Under the pieces are notes generated by a model. That model ran no database searches. It was given only the letters and a program-made list of their open reading frames with translations, and was not told where the DNA came from. Positions 19,266 to 27,291 of a DNA stretch of 64,000 nucleotides are shown here, one piece after another. Positions within the stretch are counted from its first letter, which is position 1. Every line of letters begins with the position of its first letter. A program made the translations under genes and the position numbers. The stretch is from JAXMBX01 sp046349635 (GTDB lineage Bacteria; Planctomycetota; Planctomycetia; Planctomycetales; Planctomycetaceae): NCBI GenBank assembly GCA_046349635.1, contig JAXMBX010000011.1, positions 38,060-102,059 on the forward strand, read 5' to 3'.

Positions 19266-20288
19266 ATGAGTGCTTCATTAATCCTTGCTCCTCCTTCGCA
19301 ACCGGCAACAAAAGCGGTCAGCCGGAAGCATTCCCGCCAGATTCCGGGTTTCGTCTGGGCGGTTGTGACATTACTGGCGGTCTTTGCCGTGTTGGAATTG
19401 GTGACTCGCTACGTCCTGGTTCCCGCTTCGAAAGACTTTTCGCGGTTCGCGACTTACAGCCGCAAGGCGGATCGACTGCTGGCCGGCCCGGGATTACACG
19501 TGGCTTTCTTCGGCAACTCCACGACTCAATTCGGTGTCGATACCGCGCGGATGCAGCAGCATCTGCAATCGAAGGGCGTCGAGCCGGGAGGTTGCGAGAT
19601 GTTCGTGGCCGACGCGTCGAAGATCAATACGTGGTACTACATCTGCAACCGGTTCTTCTGGTCGCAGCAACGCAATCCTGATCTGTACGTAGTGAACTTC
19701 TACGAGAATAACCTCGCGGATGGGAACCCGATCGAAATTGGTCGCGTGGCTCAGTATTTCACACGTTTTTCGGACTGGCCAGAGATTCTGAAGTACGACC
19801 TGCCGAAGATGAGTGACCGAATCGAGTTCGTCGCCTCTTCATTCTGGATGACGCTGGCCGCGAAGGATCGGATTAAGCAGCGGGTGTTGAAGACATTGAT
19901 CCCGGATTACGAGGACTACACGGCGGAAATCAACAAGACGGAATTCAAAAAGGCCGCGACTGCCAAGGCGAATGCTCCTGCGCGAACGCACGAAGCCCTG
20001 AAGCGCTTCCTGAAACGGGCTCAGGATTCGGGTGCAAAATTCTGCTTCGTGGCCTTCCCCACCCGGAATTGCTCCGAGGGGAAACCGTATGATCTGAACC
20101 CGGAAACGCTCCGGTTGATTCGCGAGGCCGGATTTACGTTCCATGACCTGCGTAACGTGCCGGGGCTCAAGCCTGAGATGTACCGGGACGCCCTGCACCT
20201 GATCGACAACGGGCGGGAACTTTATACACAGGAATTGGCGAAGCAACTCGCACCCCTGCTGAGTGGCGATCACTTGTCGAGCAAGTAA
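19266..20288 (+). CDS. SGNH/GDSL-type protein, AlgJ/AlgX-like partner of the MBOAT gene
   Basis: Membrane-anchored protein likely to complete periplasmic O-acetylation with the MBOAT acyltransferase just upstream. A single N-terminal helix (residues about 28-50) is followed by FFGNSTTQFGVD near residue 80, a block-I-like segment where Gly-Asn-Ser would supply the nucleophile. A C-terminal DALHLIDNGRELY near residue 315 matches the Asp-x-x-His block V. Length is 340 aa. ATG 19266 is the first in frame after the MBOAT stop. The stop abuts the convergent zinc-ribbon gene with no gap. The pairing with MBOAT is the main support for the role; the exact polymer is unknown. Confidence 0.75.
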   Translation: MSASLILAPPSQPATKAVSRKHSRQIPGFVWAVVTLLAVFAVLELVTRYVLVPASKDFSRFATYSRKADRLLAGPGLHVAFFGNSTTQFGVDTARMQQHLQSKGVEPGGCEMFVADASKINTWYYICNRFFWSQQRNPDLYVVNFYENNLADGNPIEIGRVAQYFTRFSDWPEILKYDLPKMSDRIEFVASSFWMTLAAKDRIKQRVLKTLIPDYEDYTAEINKTEFKKAATAKANAPARTHEALKRFLKRAQDSGAKFCFVAFPTRNCSEGKPYDLNPETLRLIREAGFTFHDLRNVPGLKPEMYRDALHLIDNGRELYTQELAKQLAPLLSGDHLSSK

Positions 20289-20789
20289 TTAGAGCGCGGC
20301 CCCGCACTGGTCGCAGAACTTGGCCTGCTCATCATTCAGAGCTTTGCAGGCACGGCAACGGACCTTGACGACTTCCGCTGGCACTGACGCCGTTGGGCTC
20401 TGATTCGATGCCGAGTCGAGCCATTTTTCCGCCTTCCTGGCCAGGCCGATTTCCTGCAGGGAGTCGTCTGCCATGCCTCCCGCCATCTGGTTCCAGGGTT
20501 TGAGGTCTTCCCGCGCCTGCTCGGGATCGAGTGTCAGGCCGGAACCGGCGACTCCCCGCCGGGCGATATTCATCATGGCTCCGCCGGCAATCAGGAGCAC
20601 AATTCCACCGACACCCCGAAACGCGAAGCCAGCCATCATCCCGCCCGGGTCGGAAGGGAAGCCTTGTCCGATGGTCATCGGCATGATCACGAAGTTCGAG
20701 AGGAACAACAGCAGACCGATGACGGAGGCCACCTGTCCTGCGAGGTAGAGATTCTTGCGTTCCGGCGAGATCGGATTCCGCGAAGGCAT
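20289..20789 (-). CDS. Small membrane protein with C-terminal zinc ribbon
   Basis: This 166-aa protein has two predicted helices (about residues 17-37 and 52-75) and a C-terminal zinc-ribbon of the form CRACKALNDEQAKFCDQCG, with four cysteines in two CxxC pairs. Between them is a charged helical linker. Such zinc-ribbon membrane proteins are common and mostly uncharacterised. The gene is convergent with the SGNH gene (stops adjacent at 20288/20289) and divergent from the glycoside hydrolase gene. A hairpin with a T run on the same strand lies about 100 bp upstream of the start. Confidence 0.75.
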   Translation of the reverse strand: MPSRNPISPERKNLYLAGQVASVIGLLLFLSNFVIMPMTIGQGFPSDPGGMMAGFAFRGVGGIVLLIAGGAMMNIARRGVAGSGLTLDPEQAREDLKPWNQMAGGMADDSLQEIGLARKAEKWLDSASNQSPTASVPAEVVKVRCRACKALNDEQAKFCDQCGAAL

Positions 20790-20889
20790 CAGATATCTCC
20801 AGTTTCAGAGGAGGACGACGATCGAGGAGGACACCATTCAGCATAACGCTACGGGCGGAAGATCGGATCAGCCCAAAACCAGTGAGGGT

Positions 20890-20924
20890 TAAAAAAGCCC
20901 GGCTTTTGTAGCTTGCCGGGTTTC
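20890..20924 (-). terminator. Rho-independent terminator-like hairpin in a divergent intergenic region
   Basis: On the minus strand AAACCCGGC pairs with GCCGGGCTT (one wobble pair) around an 11-nt loop, and is followed by a run of six T. It sits upstream of both flanking genes (20789 minus, 20980 plus), so it does not end any gene listed here. Confidence 0.65.
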
Positions 20925-20979
20925 AGAGCGGTAAACTTGACCGATCTTCCTGGAACGAAAGTCCTCTCCCGGAGCCACC

Positions 20980-23407
20980 ATGCGCTACTTCTGCAGTTTT
21001 CTGGCCGGTCTCATTCTCGCTTTGGCCCCTCTCTCGTCTCAAGCGGCTCTACTGGATATTGCGGACGCGGTGATTGTGACCCGCCCCGGGGAACTCCCTC
21101 CTGCCGAAGCAGTTGCCTCGAAGGTGCTGCAGGAGGAAATTGCGAAGCGGACCGGCATCAAACTGCCCATCACCGAACTTTGGCCCGAGGGACCCAAGAC
21201 GGTCATTGCGTTAGCGGTCAAGGCTTCCGCGCCGGAATGGAAAGCGAAAATGCCGGGTTCGGTCTTGGAGAGCCCTTCCCTGGGGAAACCGGAAGGGTTT
21301 TCCATTCAGGTGGTCCCGGCTACGGATGACCAGCCGACGCAAGTTTTCATAACGGGGGCTGATCCACGAGGCCTGCTGTTCGGCGTCGGAAAGCTGCTGT
21401 TGAATCTGGAGTGGAACAGAAATCTGCTGAGTATCGATTCGAATTTCCACTCCGAACTGTCTCCGAATGTTCCGTTGCGCGGCCATCAGCTGGGTTACCG
21501 GGCTCGGGCCAACAGTTGGGATGCGTGGACCCCGGCCCAGTTCGATCAATACATCCGCGAAATTGTCCTCTTCGGCGGCAACGCGATCGAGAACATCCCC
21601 TTCGAAGATTCCGACAAATCTCCCCACATGAAGGTGACTCGTGAGGAGATGAACGCGGAGATGTCGAAAATCTGCGCGAAATACGATGTCGAGTACTGGG
21701 TCTGGATCCCGGTCCAGTTCCCCCTCCCAGACACGGCAAAAGAGGATGAATTCCTCGCGAGCCAGGCAGCGTTTTACAAGTCCTGCCCCCGGCTGGATGC
21801 AGTGTTTGTGCCGGGGGGAGATCCCGGAGACAACGAAGCCAGGAACCTGATGCCGTTCATGAAGAGGATGGGGGAACTGCTGATGAAGCACCACCCCCAG
21901 GCCCGCTTGTGGATTTCGCTGCAGGGCTTTCGCAAGCCGAGCGTGGATGATTTTTTTACGTATGTCGACGAGCACAAGCCGAACTGGCTGGGGGGAGCCG
22001 TCTTTGGTCCCAGCAGCCCGCCGCTCGACACGACCCGCCAAAGGCTTCCCAAGCAGTACAAGGTCCGCTGGTATCCGGATATCACTCACATTGTCCGTTG
22101 CCAGTATCCCATTCCGTGGCTCGACCCGGCGTGGGGTCTGACCATTGGGCGGGAGCCGGTCAATCCCCGCCCTGTTGATTACACCGACATCTATCGGGAT
22201 GGAGCCCGATTCACCGATGGCTTCCTGACCTACTCTGATGGAATCCACGATGACTTCAACAAGAATCTGTGGACGCAACTTGGCTGGGATCCGAATCGCG
22301 ACCCCCGCGAGATCGCGATGGAATACGCCCGGTTCTTTTTCCGTTCCGATCTGGCGGAAAAGGGGGCGGACGCCCTCTTCGGCTTGGAGACAAACCTGCG
22401 CGGCGGGCTGGCGAACAACAGCTCCATCGACGGCACGTTTCGCCTGTGGCAGGAACTGGAAACCGCGATGGGAAATCCCGCGCAAAGCTGGCGGTTCGAA
22501 ATGCACCTCTTTCGGGCTTACTACGACGTCTACACCCGCCATAGGATGATTTATGAAACGGATCTTGAGAAGCGCGCCCTCACAGCACTTTCCCAGGCAC
22601 CCAAGATCGGCGTGAAACCCGCGTTGGATCAGGCTCGCGCCATTCTGAACAAAGCCACGACGCACCACGTCCATCAGGAACGGCTCGACAAGCTCTATGC
22701 TTTCGCGGATTCGCTGTTCCAGAGTGTCGGTTACCAGACACTGATGCAGAAATATCAGGCCAGCGGTTCGGAACGGGGAGTGATGATGGAATTCGTCAAC
22801 TACCCGTTGAACAGTCGTTGGTGGCTGGAGGATCAATTCGACGTGATCGAAAAGATGGTGGTCGATCCGAAACAGCAGGCTGCCAGGGTGCAGGAGCAGC
22901 TCGCGAAGATCGACGAAATCGTCAACTGGGAGAATCCTCCCGCGGGGAGCTTCCACGAAGTCATCGGCCACATCTCCAAGTCTCCCAAGCATTCACAAGA
23001 TCCTGATGGGGGGATGCGATGCAACTCTACTACCAGATCCCCATGCCGGATCAGCCGCTGGATGGGAGAGCAGCCGCCGTGGCATTCGCTATGCCTGGCA
23101 CACGTATCTGAACTATCCCAACCCGATGGTCTACACCGGCCTCGATCCCGATTCGCGTTACACGATCCGCCTGATGGGACAACGGGAATCGCCGTTGAAG
23201 GTCGACGGAAAGCGGGTCAAGCTGATCCGCAAGGGAGAGAAGTACGATGAGGTGATGGACCAGGAATTCGAAGTTCCCGCCGAAGCCGTGAAAGACGGCA
23301 AGATCGAATTGTCCTGGGACGTGCTGGATGAAAAGCACCTGAACTGGCGGCAACATCACTATGTCTGCGAATTGTGGCTCCTGAAACATCCCAAAGATTC
23401 CAAGTGA
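20980..23407 (+). pseudogene. Secreted glycoside hydrolase-like protein (GH20/GH67-type N-terminal domain), frameshifted near C-terminus
   Basis: A signal peptide (LAGLILALAPLSSQA) is followed by a segment at about residues 28-130 that resembles the alpha/beta N-terminal domain of GH67 and GH20 enzymes: paired ADAVIVTRPGELP, VLQEEIAKRTG and ITGADPRGLLFGVG. A barrel-like region follows, with FGGNAIENIPFEDSD and EYWVWIPVQF. The main frame reads to about 22990, after which the ORF (to 23250) loses similarity; the natural end is in the frame 23006-23407 (segment GIRYAWHTYLNYPNPMVYTG onward). I infer one or two indels between about 22990 and 23070. The start ATG 20980 has CGGAG upstream. Substrate unknown; the catalytic acids cannot be named with confidence. 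Confidence 0.75.
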
Positions 23408-23420
23408 GGACGGTTGGAAG

Positions 23421-24365
23421 ATGTCCGAACCGATTGTCTATTTGCGTGGTGAGTTCATGCCCGCGTCCCAGGCGGGGCTGGCGATCTTTGATGCCGGAGT
23501 GGTCCTGGGAGCGACCGTGACCGAGATGACCCGGACGTTCGGGCATAAGCTGTTTCGGCTGCAGGATCACCTGGGACGATTATCCCGGGCGCTCCGTTAT
23601 GTCCGTTTTGAGACCGGGCTGGATCTGCCGAAGTGGACAGAGATTTCGGAAAAGATTCTGCAGCATAATAAGCAGTTCATCGGTCCTGACGATGAACTGG
23701 GGATGATTCACTTCGTCACGGCGGGCGAATACAAAACTTACGCCGGAATGGCGGGCCGGCAGGCGAATTCAACGCCGACTGTGTGCGTGCATACGTTTCC
23801 GCTCCCCTTTGAGTTGTGGGCGGAAAAGTTCGAAAAGGGGCAGCATCTGATCACCCCTTCGATCCGACACGTTCCACCGCAATGCTACGACCCGAAGATG
23901 AAATACCGCAGCCGGATGCATTATTACCTGGGGGATAAGGAAGCCCAGGTGGCCGATCCGAATGCGTCCGCCTTGCTGCTCGATCTGGATGGGAACGTCA
24001 CTGAAACCAGCGGCGCAAATTTCCTGATCGTGGAGAACGGCAGTATCGTGGCCCCGACGTTGCGCAACACGCTCCCCGGAATCAGCCGCGCGACGGTGCG
24101 GGAACTGGCGGGCGAATTGGGGATTCCGTTTGTCGAACGGGACTTCCAGGTTTACAACGTGATCAATGCTGAGGAGGCGTTCACCAGCTCCACGCCTTAC
24201 TGCCTGCTCCCCGTGACGAAAATCAACGGCTTGGCCATCGGCTCAGGCCGGCCCGGGCCGATCACGAAGAAACTGCTCGATGCCTGGGGCCAGAAGGTGG
24301 GTGTGGACATCCGTAAGCAGATGCTCGAAGGAGCGATGCGTCGAGCGGCTCAGAATCCGGCCTGA
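23421..24365 (+). CDS. Class IV aminotransferase (branched-chain or D-amino-acid type)
   Basis: PLP-dependent fold-type IV aminotransferase, related to IlvE, D-alanine aminotransferase and aminodeoxychorismate lyase. Visible features are the N-terminal FDAGVVLGATVTEMTRTF, the Lys of MKYRSRMHYYLGDKEA (about residues 155-170) as the expected PLP-binding residue, the glutamate segment VTETSGANFLIVENG, and the LPGISRATVRELA block typical of the phosphate cup. Length, 314 aa, is normal. ATG 23421 has TTGGAAG upstream. It lies 13 bp after the glycoside hydrolase, so they may be cotranscribed. Which amino acid it uses cannot be resolved here. A bidirectional terminator follows. Confidence 0.92.
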   Translation: MSEPIVYLRGEFMPASQAGLAIFDAGVVLGATVTEMTRTFGHKLFRLQDHLGRLSRALRYVRFETGLDLPKWTEISEKILQHNKQFIGPDDELGMIHFVTAGEYKTYAGMAGRQANSTPTVCVHTFPLPFELWAEKFEKGQHLITPSIRHVPPQCYDPKMKYRSRMHYYLGDKEAQVADPNASALLLDLDGNVTETSGANFLIVENGSIVAPTLRNTLPGISRATVRELAGELGIPFVERDFQVYNVINAEEAFTSSTPYCLLPVTKINGLAIGSGRPGPITKKLLDAWGQKVGVDIRKQMLEGAMRRAAQNPA

Positions 24366-24412
24366 TCTGCTGTCTAAAGAATGTCTGCGCGAATACCCAT
24401 AGATGAAATAAA

Positions 24413-24454
24413 AAAGAGACCGCAGGCGAGGAAGTTCCGTGCGGTCTCTCTTTT
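24413..24454. terminator. Bidirectional rho-independent terminator between convergent genes
   Basis: A perfect 10-bp stem (AGAGACCGCA with TGCGGTCTCT) encloses a 15-nt loop. On the plus strand it is followed by CTTTT and on the minus strand by a six-T run, so it can serve both the aminotransferase and the pilin-like gene. Confidence 0.88.
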
Positions 24455-24489
24455 GAAGGGCCGTCTCTCAAAGAGACAGCCGGTAATCC

Positions 24490-24891
24490 TCAGACTTCTT
24501 CGTCAGATGTCTTCTGGACTTTCTTCTTCTGTTTGGGCTGAACCTTGGGCTGCTCCTTCTTGGGAACAACGGGGGCCTTCTGGATCGCTTCCTGGTGGGC
24601 GTCCGTACTCCAGAGCTCCTGCAGGGACTGTTCGACCGGGGCCTGGCGGAACGTGGAACTGGCGGTCCAGGCACCGCAGCAGCTGCGGCCGGGCACGTGA
24701 TAGCTCTGATCCAGGCTGCGGACAGCCGAGGCGACGTCCTTCAGCTCGCCATTCAGGGACTCGGAGACCTGGTTCAGCCCCACGGTGGCTCCCAAGACGC
24801 CGACTGTCCCGAGAAGGACGAGTTCGGAGGTGATTACCGCTCCGGACTCATCCTTCCATAAGTCACTCAAAATACTGTGTTTAAGATTCAT
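24490..24891 (-). CDS. Pilin-like small protein (Flp/TadE-like N-terminus)
   Basis: This 133-aa protein starts at ATG 24891, chosen for AAAGGTG at the right spacing; the frame is open another 17 codons upstream without a good site. The N-terminus has a short basic leader, then DESGAVITSELVLLG leading into a hydrophobic helix of about 20 residues. This resembles class III prepilins and other planctomycete Flp-like proteins, although the Glu sits one place later than in classical Flp. Two adjacent cysteines follow at mid-protein. The C-terminus is Lys/Pro rich (PKKEQPKVQPKQKKK). The pilus role is inferred from the N-terminus only. Confidence 0.65.
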   Translation of the reverse strand: MNLKHSILSDLWKDESGAVITSELVLLGTVGVLGATVGLNQVSESLNGELKDVASAVRSLDQSYHVPGRSCCGAWTASSTFRQAPVEQSLQELWSTDAHQEAIQKAPVVPKKEQPKVQPKQKKKVQKTSDEEV

Positions 24892-25286
24892 GCTGCACCT
24901 TTTCCTCGCCTTGAAACGGATTCGGCCGGAAGACGTTTTCACAAGCCGATGTTCATGATCGTATACATTGTGATAACTCTACGCAATATTTCTATTTTAT
25001 CTGTTTTAACAATTTGTCAGGTTTTTTGGGCGAAGCGTTTCAATCTCTGGACGATCTAAGAAAGGACCGCGACACGGTTGCAAGCCTGATTTTGACGGAC
25101 GTGGTACTCCGCCTGGAGTGAGGTTGTGCCCGGGGCTCCATTCGGTGCGATGGAAAATCGGGGCTGTTATGATGTGGTCGTTCAGAAGGCACACAACGTG
25201 CGGGAGCATTCTCTCGGGAAATTTCAGCCCACATGGGCTCAAACAGTGGGCGCTGACAGAACGAGGAAGGGACCTGAGGGAAAACT
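24892..25286. other. Intergenic region between pilin-like gene and histidine kinase
   Basis: This 395-bp divergent spacer includes an AT-rich block at about 24955-25020, unlike the GC-rich surroundings. It probably holds the promoters of both flanking genes. I could not fix convincing -35/-10 pairs: on the minus strand several TA-rich hexamers compete. A TTGACG at about 25097 on the plus strand has no good partner. No open frame here looks like a gene. Confidence 0.5.
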
Positions 25287-26990
25287 GTGACTCGCGGGAC
25301 GTTGCTCATCATTCAGGGGATTGACCAGGGAACCCGTTTCGAACTGGAGGAACGAGGGGCAGGGATCGGTCGTGGACCGTTGAATGAAATCTGCCTGCGG
25401 GATACGGAAGCCTCCCGGATGCACGCCAAGCTCGAATACCGGGATGGTATGTATGTCCTCACGGACCTCTCCAGTTCCAATGGGACCTATGTGAACGGTC
25501 AGGCGGTCCGCTCGCTGGATTTGGGCAATGGGGACCAGATTCAGATCGGCCGTACCATTCTGCTCTTCAAGCAGGAGTCCCGGCTGTTGCGGGCCGAGGA
25601 AATCGGCGCACAGGTCCGGCTGCTGTCTCAACAGGACACCGAAGACCGGTCTCAAATTGTCGGCAACGCCAAGCCGGCAGAGTCCCAGATGGTCGCGCTG
25701 ACGGCGGGAGCCGATCAACCCGCGGGAGTGGCCCAGGTTCTGCTGAATCTGCAGTTGCTGTATCAGATTACGGAAGAGACGGCCCGCCCCGCGACTTCAT
25801 TGGATGCCATGCTGCAGAATGTCCTGAATCTGATTCTACAGGCGATGGGAGCCGACCGCGGTTGCATGCTCTTGCGCAATCCGCAGGGAGGGGACCTTGT
25901 CCCCCGCATTCTCAGCCCGCAGCGGATGACCAGCGAAGATCCGATGCCCGTTTCCCGGAGCATTGTGGAGTACGTGATCAAGTCCGGCCAGGGGGTGCGG
26001 ACCGCCGATGCGCGGAGCGATACCAGGTTTGAAACGGGTCAGAGCATCCTGCAGGCAGGAATTCGGGAGGCGATGTGCGTCCCGATTCAGGGGCATTACG
26101 ACCTGCTGGGGGTGATCTACCTCGACATCACGACCCCCGCCGCGACGGTCTTGCGCGAAGGAACCGTACGGCACCGGTTCCACGATGAAATGCTGAAATT
26201 ACTGGTGGCGATCGGTCGCCAGACCGCGTTGGCCGTCGAAAATCAGCATTATCAGCAGGCGCTCGTGAAGGCGGAACGTCTGGGGGCGATGGGGCAGACC
26301 ATCGCGATCCTCAGTCACCACATTAAGAACATCCTCCAGGGGGTTCGGGGTGGGAGCTATCTCATCGAGATGGGACTGGAAGGGCACAACGAAGAGATTG
26401 TCCGCAAGGGGTGGGGAATCGTCGAGAAAAACCAGAACCGGATTTACCATCTCGTCATGGATATGCTGACATTCAGCAAGGAACGTCAGCCCGCCTACGA
26501 ATTCAAGCAACTCAATGACGTCGTGCAGGACGTCGTTGAGCTGATGCAGGCCCGCGCGGCGGAAGGAGAAGTCCAGCTCCAAGTCCATCTGGATCCCGAT
26601 TTGCCGCTGTCGATGTTTGATCCGGAGGGGATCCATCGGGCAGTTTTGAACGTCCTTACGAACGCTCTCGACGCGGTGGAGGGAATTCCGCAGGCAACAG
26701 TTCGCGTGGAGACGGGATTTGATGCTCCCCAGCAGCGGCTGTTCGTCAGGGTGCATGACAATGGGCCGGGGATTCCTCCGGATGTCGCAGCCCGGATCTT
26801 CAATATTTTCGAATCGACCAAAGGGGCACGCGGCACCGGCCTCGGTCTGCCGGTCTCGCAAAAAATCATTCGCGAACATGGGGGGGACATTCATGTTTCC
26901 TGCCCGCCGGGGGCGGGAACGTTGTTCCTGTTGGAATGGCCCAAGGTCGATGAGGAACCTCATGCGGTCGAATCCCCTACGCAGGCATAA
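25287..26990 (+). CDS. FHA-GAF sensor histidine kinase
   Basis: Cytosolic histidine kinase; no transmembrane segment is visible. Domains in order: FHA at about residues 5-95 (GIGRGPLNE, SRMHAKL and SSSNGTYVNG, so phosphothreonine binding is expected); GAF at about 155-320; dimerisation/His box LSHHIKNILQGV near 345; and HATPase_c with NVLTNALDAV, DNGPGIPP and GTGLGLPVSQKI. It starts with GTG at 25287, preceded by GAGGGA. No response regulator is adjacent; the only close downstream gene is the small coiled-coil ORF 27 bp away. An FHA domain suggests input from a Ser/Thr kinase, and one is encoded nearby (27292-31197), but that link is inference. Confidence 0.92.
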   Translation: MTRGTLLIIQGIDQGTRFELEERGAGIGRGPLNEICLRDTEASRMHAKLEYRDGMYVLTDLSSSNGTYVNGQAVRSLDLGNGDQIQIGRTILLFKQESRLLRAEEIGAQVRLLSQQDTEDRSQIVGNAKPAESQMVALTAGADQPAGVAQVLLNLQLLYQITEETARPATSLDAMLQNVLNLILQAMGADRGCMLLRNPQGGDLVPRILSPQRMTSEDPMPVSRSIVEYVIKSGQGVRTADARSDTRFETGQSILQAGIREAMCVPIQGHYDLLGVIYLDITTPAATVLREGTVRHRFHDEMLKLLVAIGRQTALAVENQHYQQALVKAERLGAMGQTIAILSHHIKNILQGVRGGSYLIEMGLEGHNEEIVRKGWGIVEKNQNRIYHLVMDMLTFSKERQPAYEFKQLNDVVQDVVELMQARAAEGEVQLQVHLDPDLPLSMFDPEGIHRAVLNVLTNALDAVEGIPQATVRVETGFDAPQQRLFVRVHDNGPGIPPDVAARIFNIFESTKGARGTGLGLPVSQKIIREHGGDIHVSCPPGAGTLFLLEWPKVDEEPHAVESPTQA

Positions 26991-27017
26991 ACTCGCGTTC
27001 AAAAGTCAAAGGTTCGT

Positions 27018-27272
27018 ATGAATTCACGGGGAACGACGGAACAGGGTTCGGAGGATGCGTCTTCGCAGCAGGAACGCTTGTTGTCGGAATGCCGCAGCAT
27101 TCTGGAGGCGTGGGCAGAATTAGAACAGTCCCGCCGCAGCCTGAGCGCAAGACTGTTTGCGGCGGGAGAGAATCAGGAACAGATCCAGGATCTGCTTGAT
27201 CAGGTCGAGCGCCGCTCAGAGCAGCTTCTCTTCGCCACCCGCGAACTCCTGGCTCGTAGCGGAATGAAATGA
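27018..27272 (+). CDS. Small coiled-coil protein downstream of the histidine kinase
   Basis: An 84-aa, acidic, Gln/Glu/Leu-rich helical protein with no recognisable domain. Heptad-like spacing (LLSECRSILEAWAELEQ and IQDLLDQVERRSEQLL) predicts a coiled coil or helical hairpin. ATG 27018 follows AAAGG, 27 bp after the kinase stop, so it is likely in the same transcript. The stop is 19 bp from the convergent Ser/Thr kinase end. Codon use looks like that of its neighbours. A partner or regulator of the kinase is possible, but nothing in the sequence proves it. Confidence 0.6.
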   Translation: MNSRGTTEQGSEDASSQQERLLSECRSILEAWAELEQSRRSLSARLFAAGENQEQIQDLLDQVERRSEQLLFATRELLARSGMK

Positions 27273-27291
27273 TTCGTGGCCGTTCTGCCTA

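Noticed and set aside
21211..22992. 593-codon minus-strand frame opposite the glycoside hydrolase
   Set aside because: The plus-strand frame has a signal peptide and family motifs; the antisense frame is open because of GC-biased third positions.
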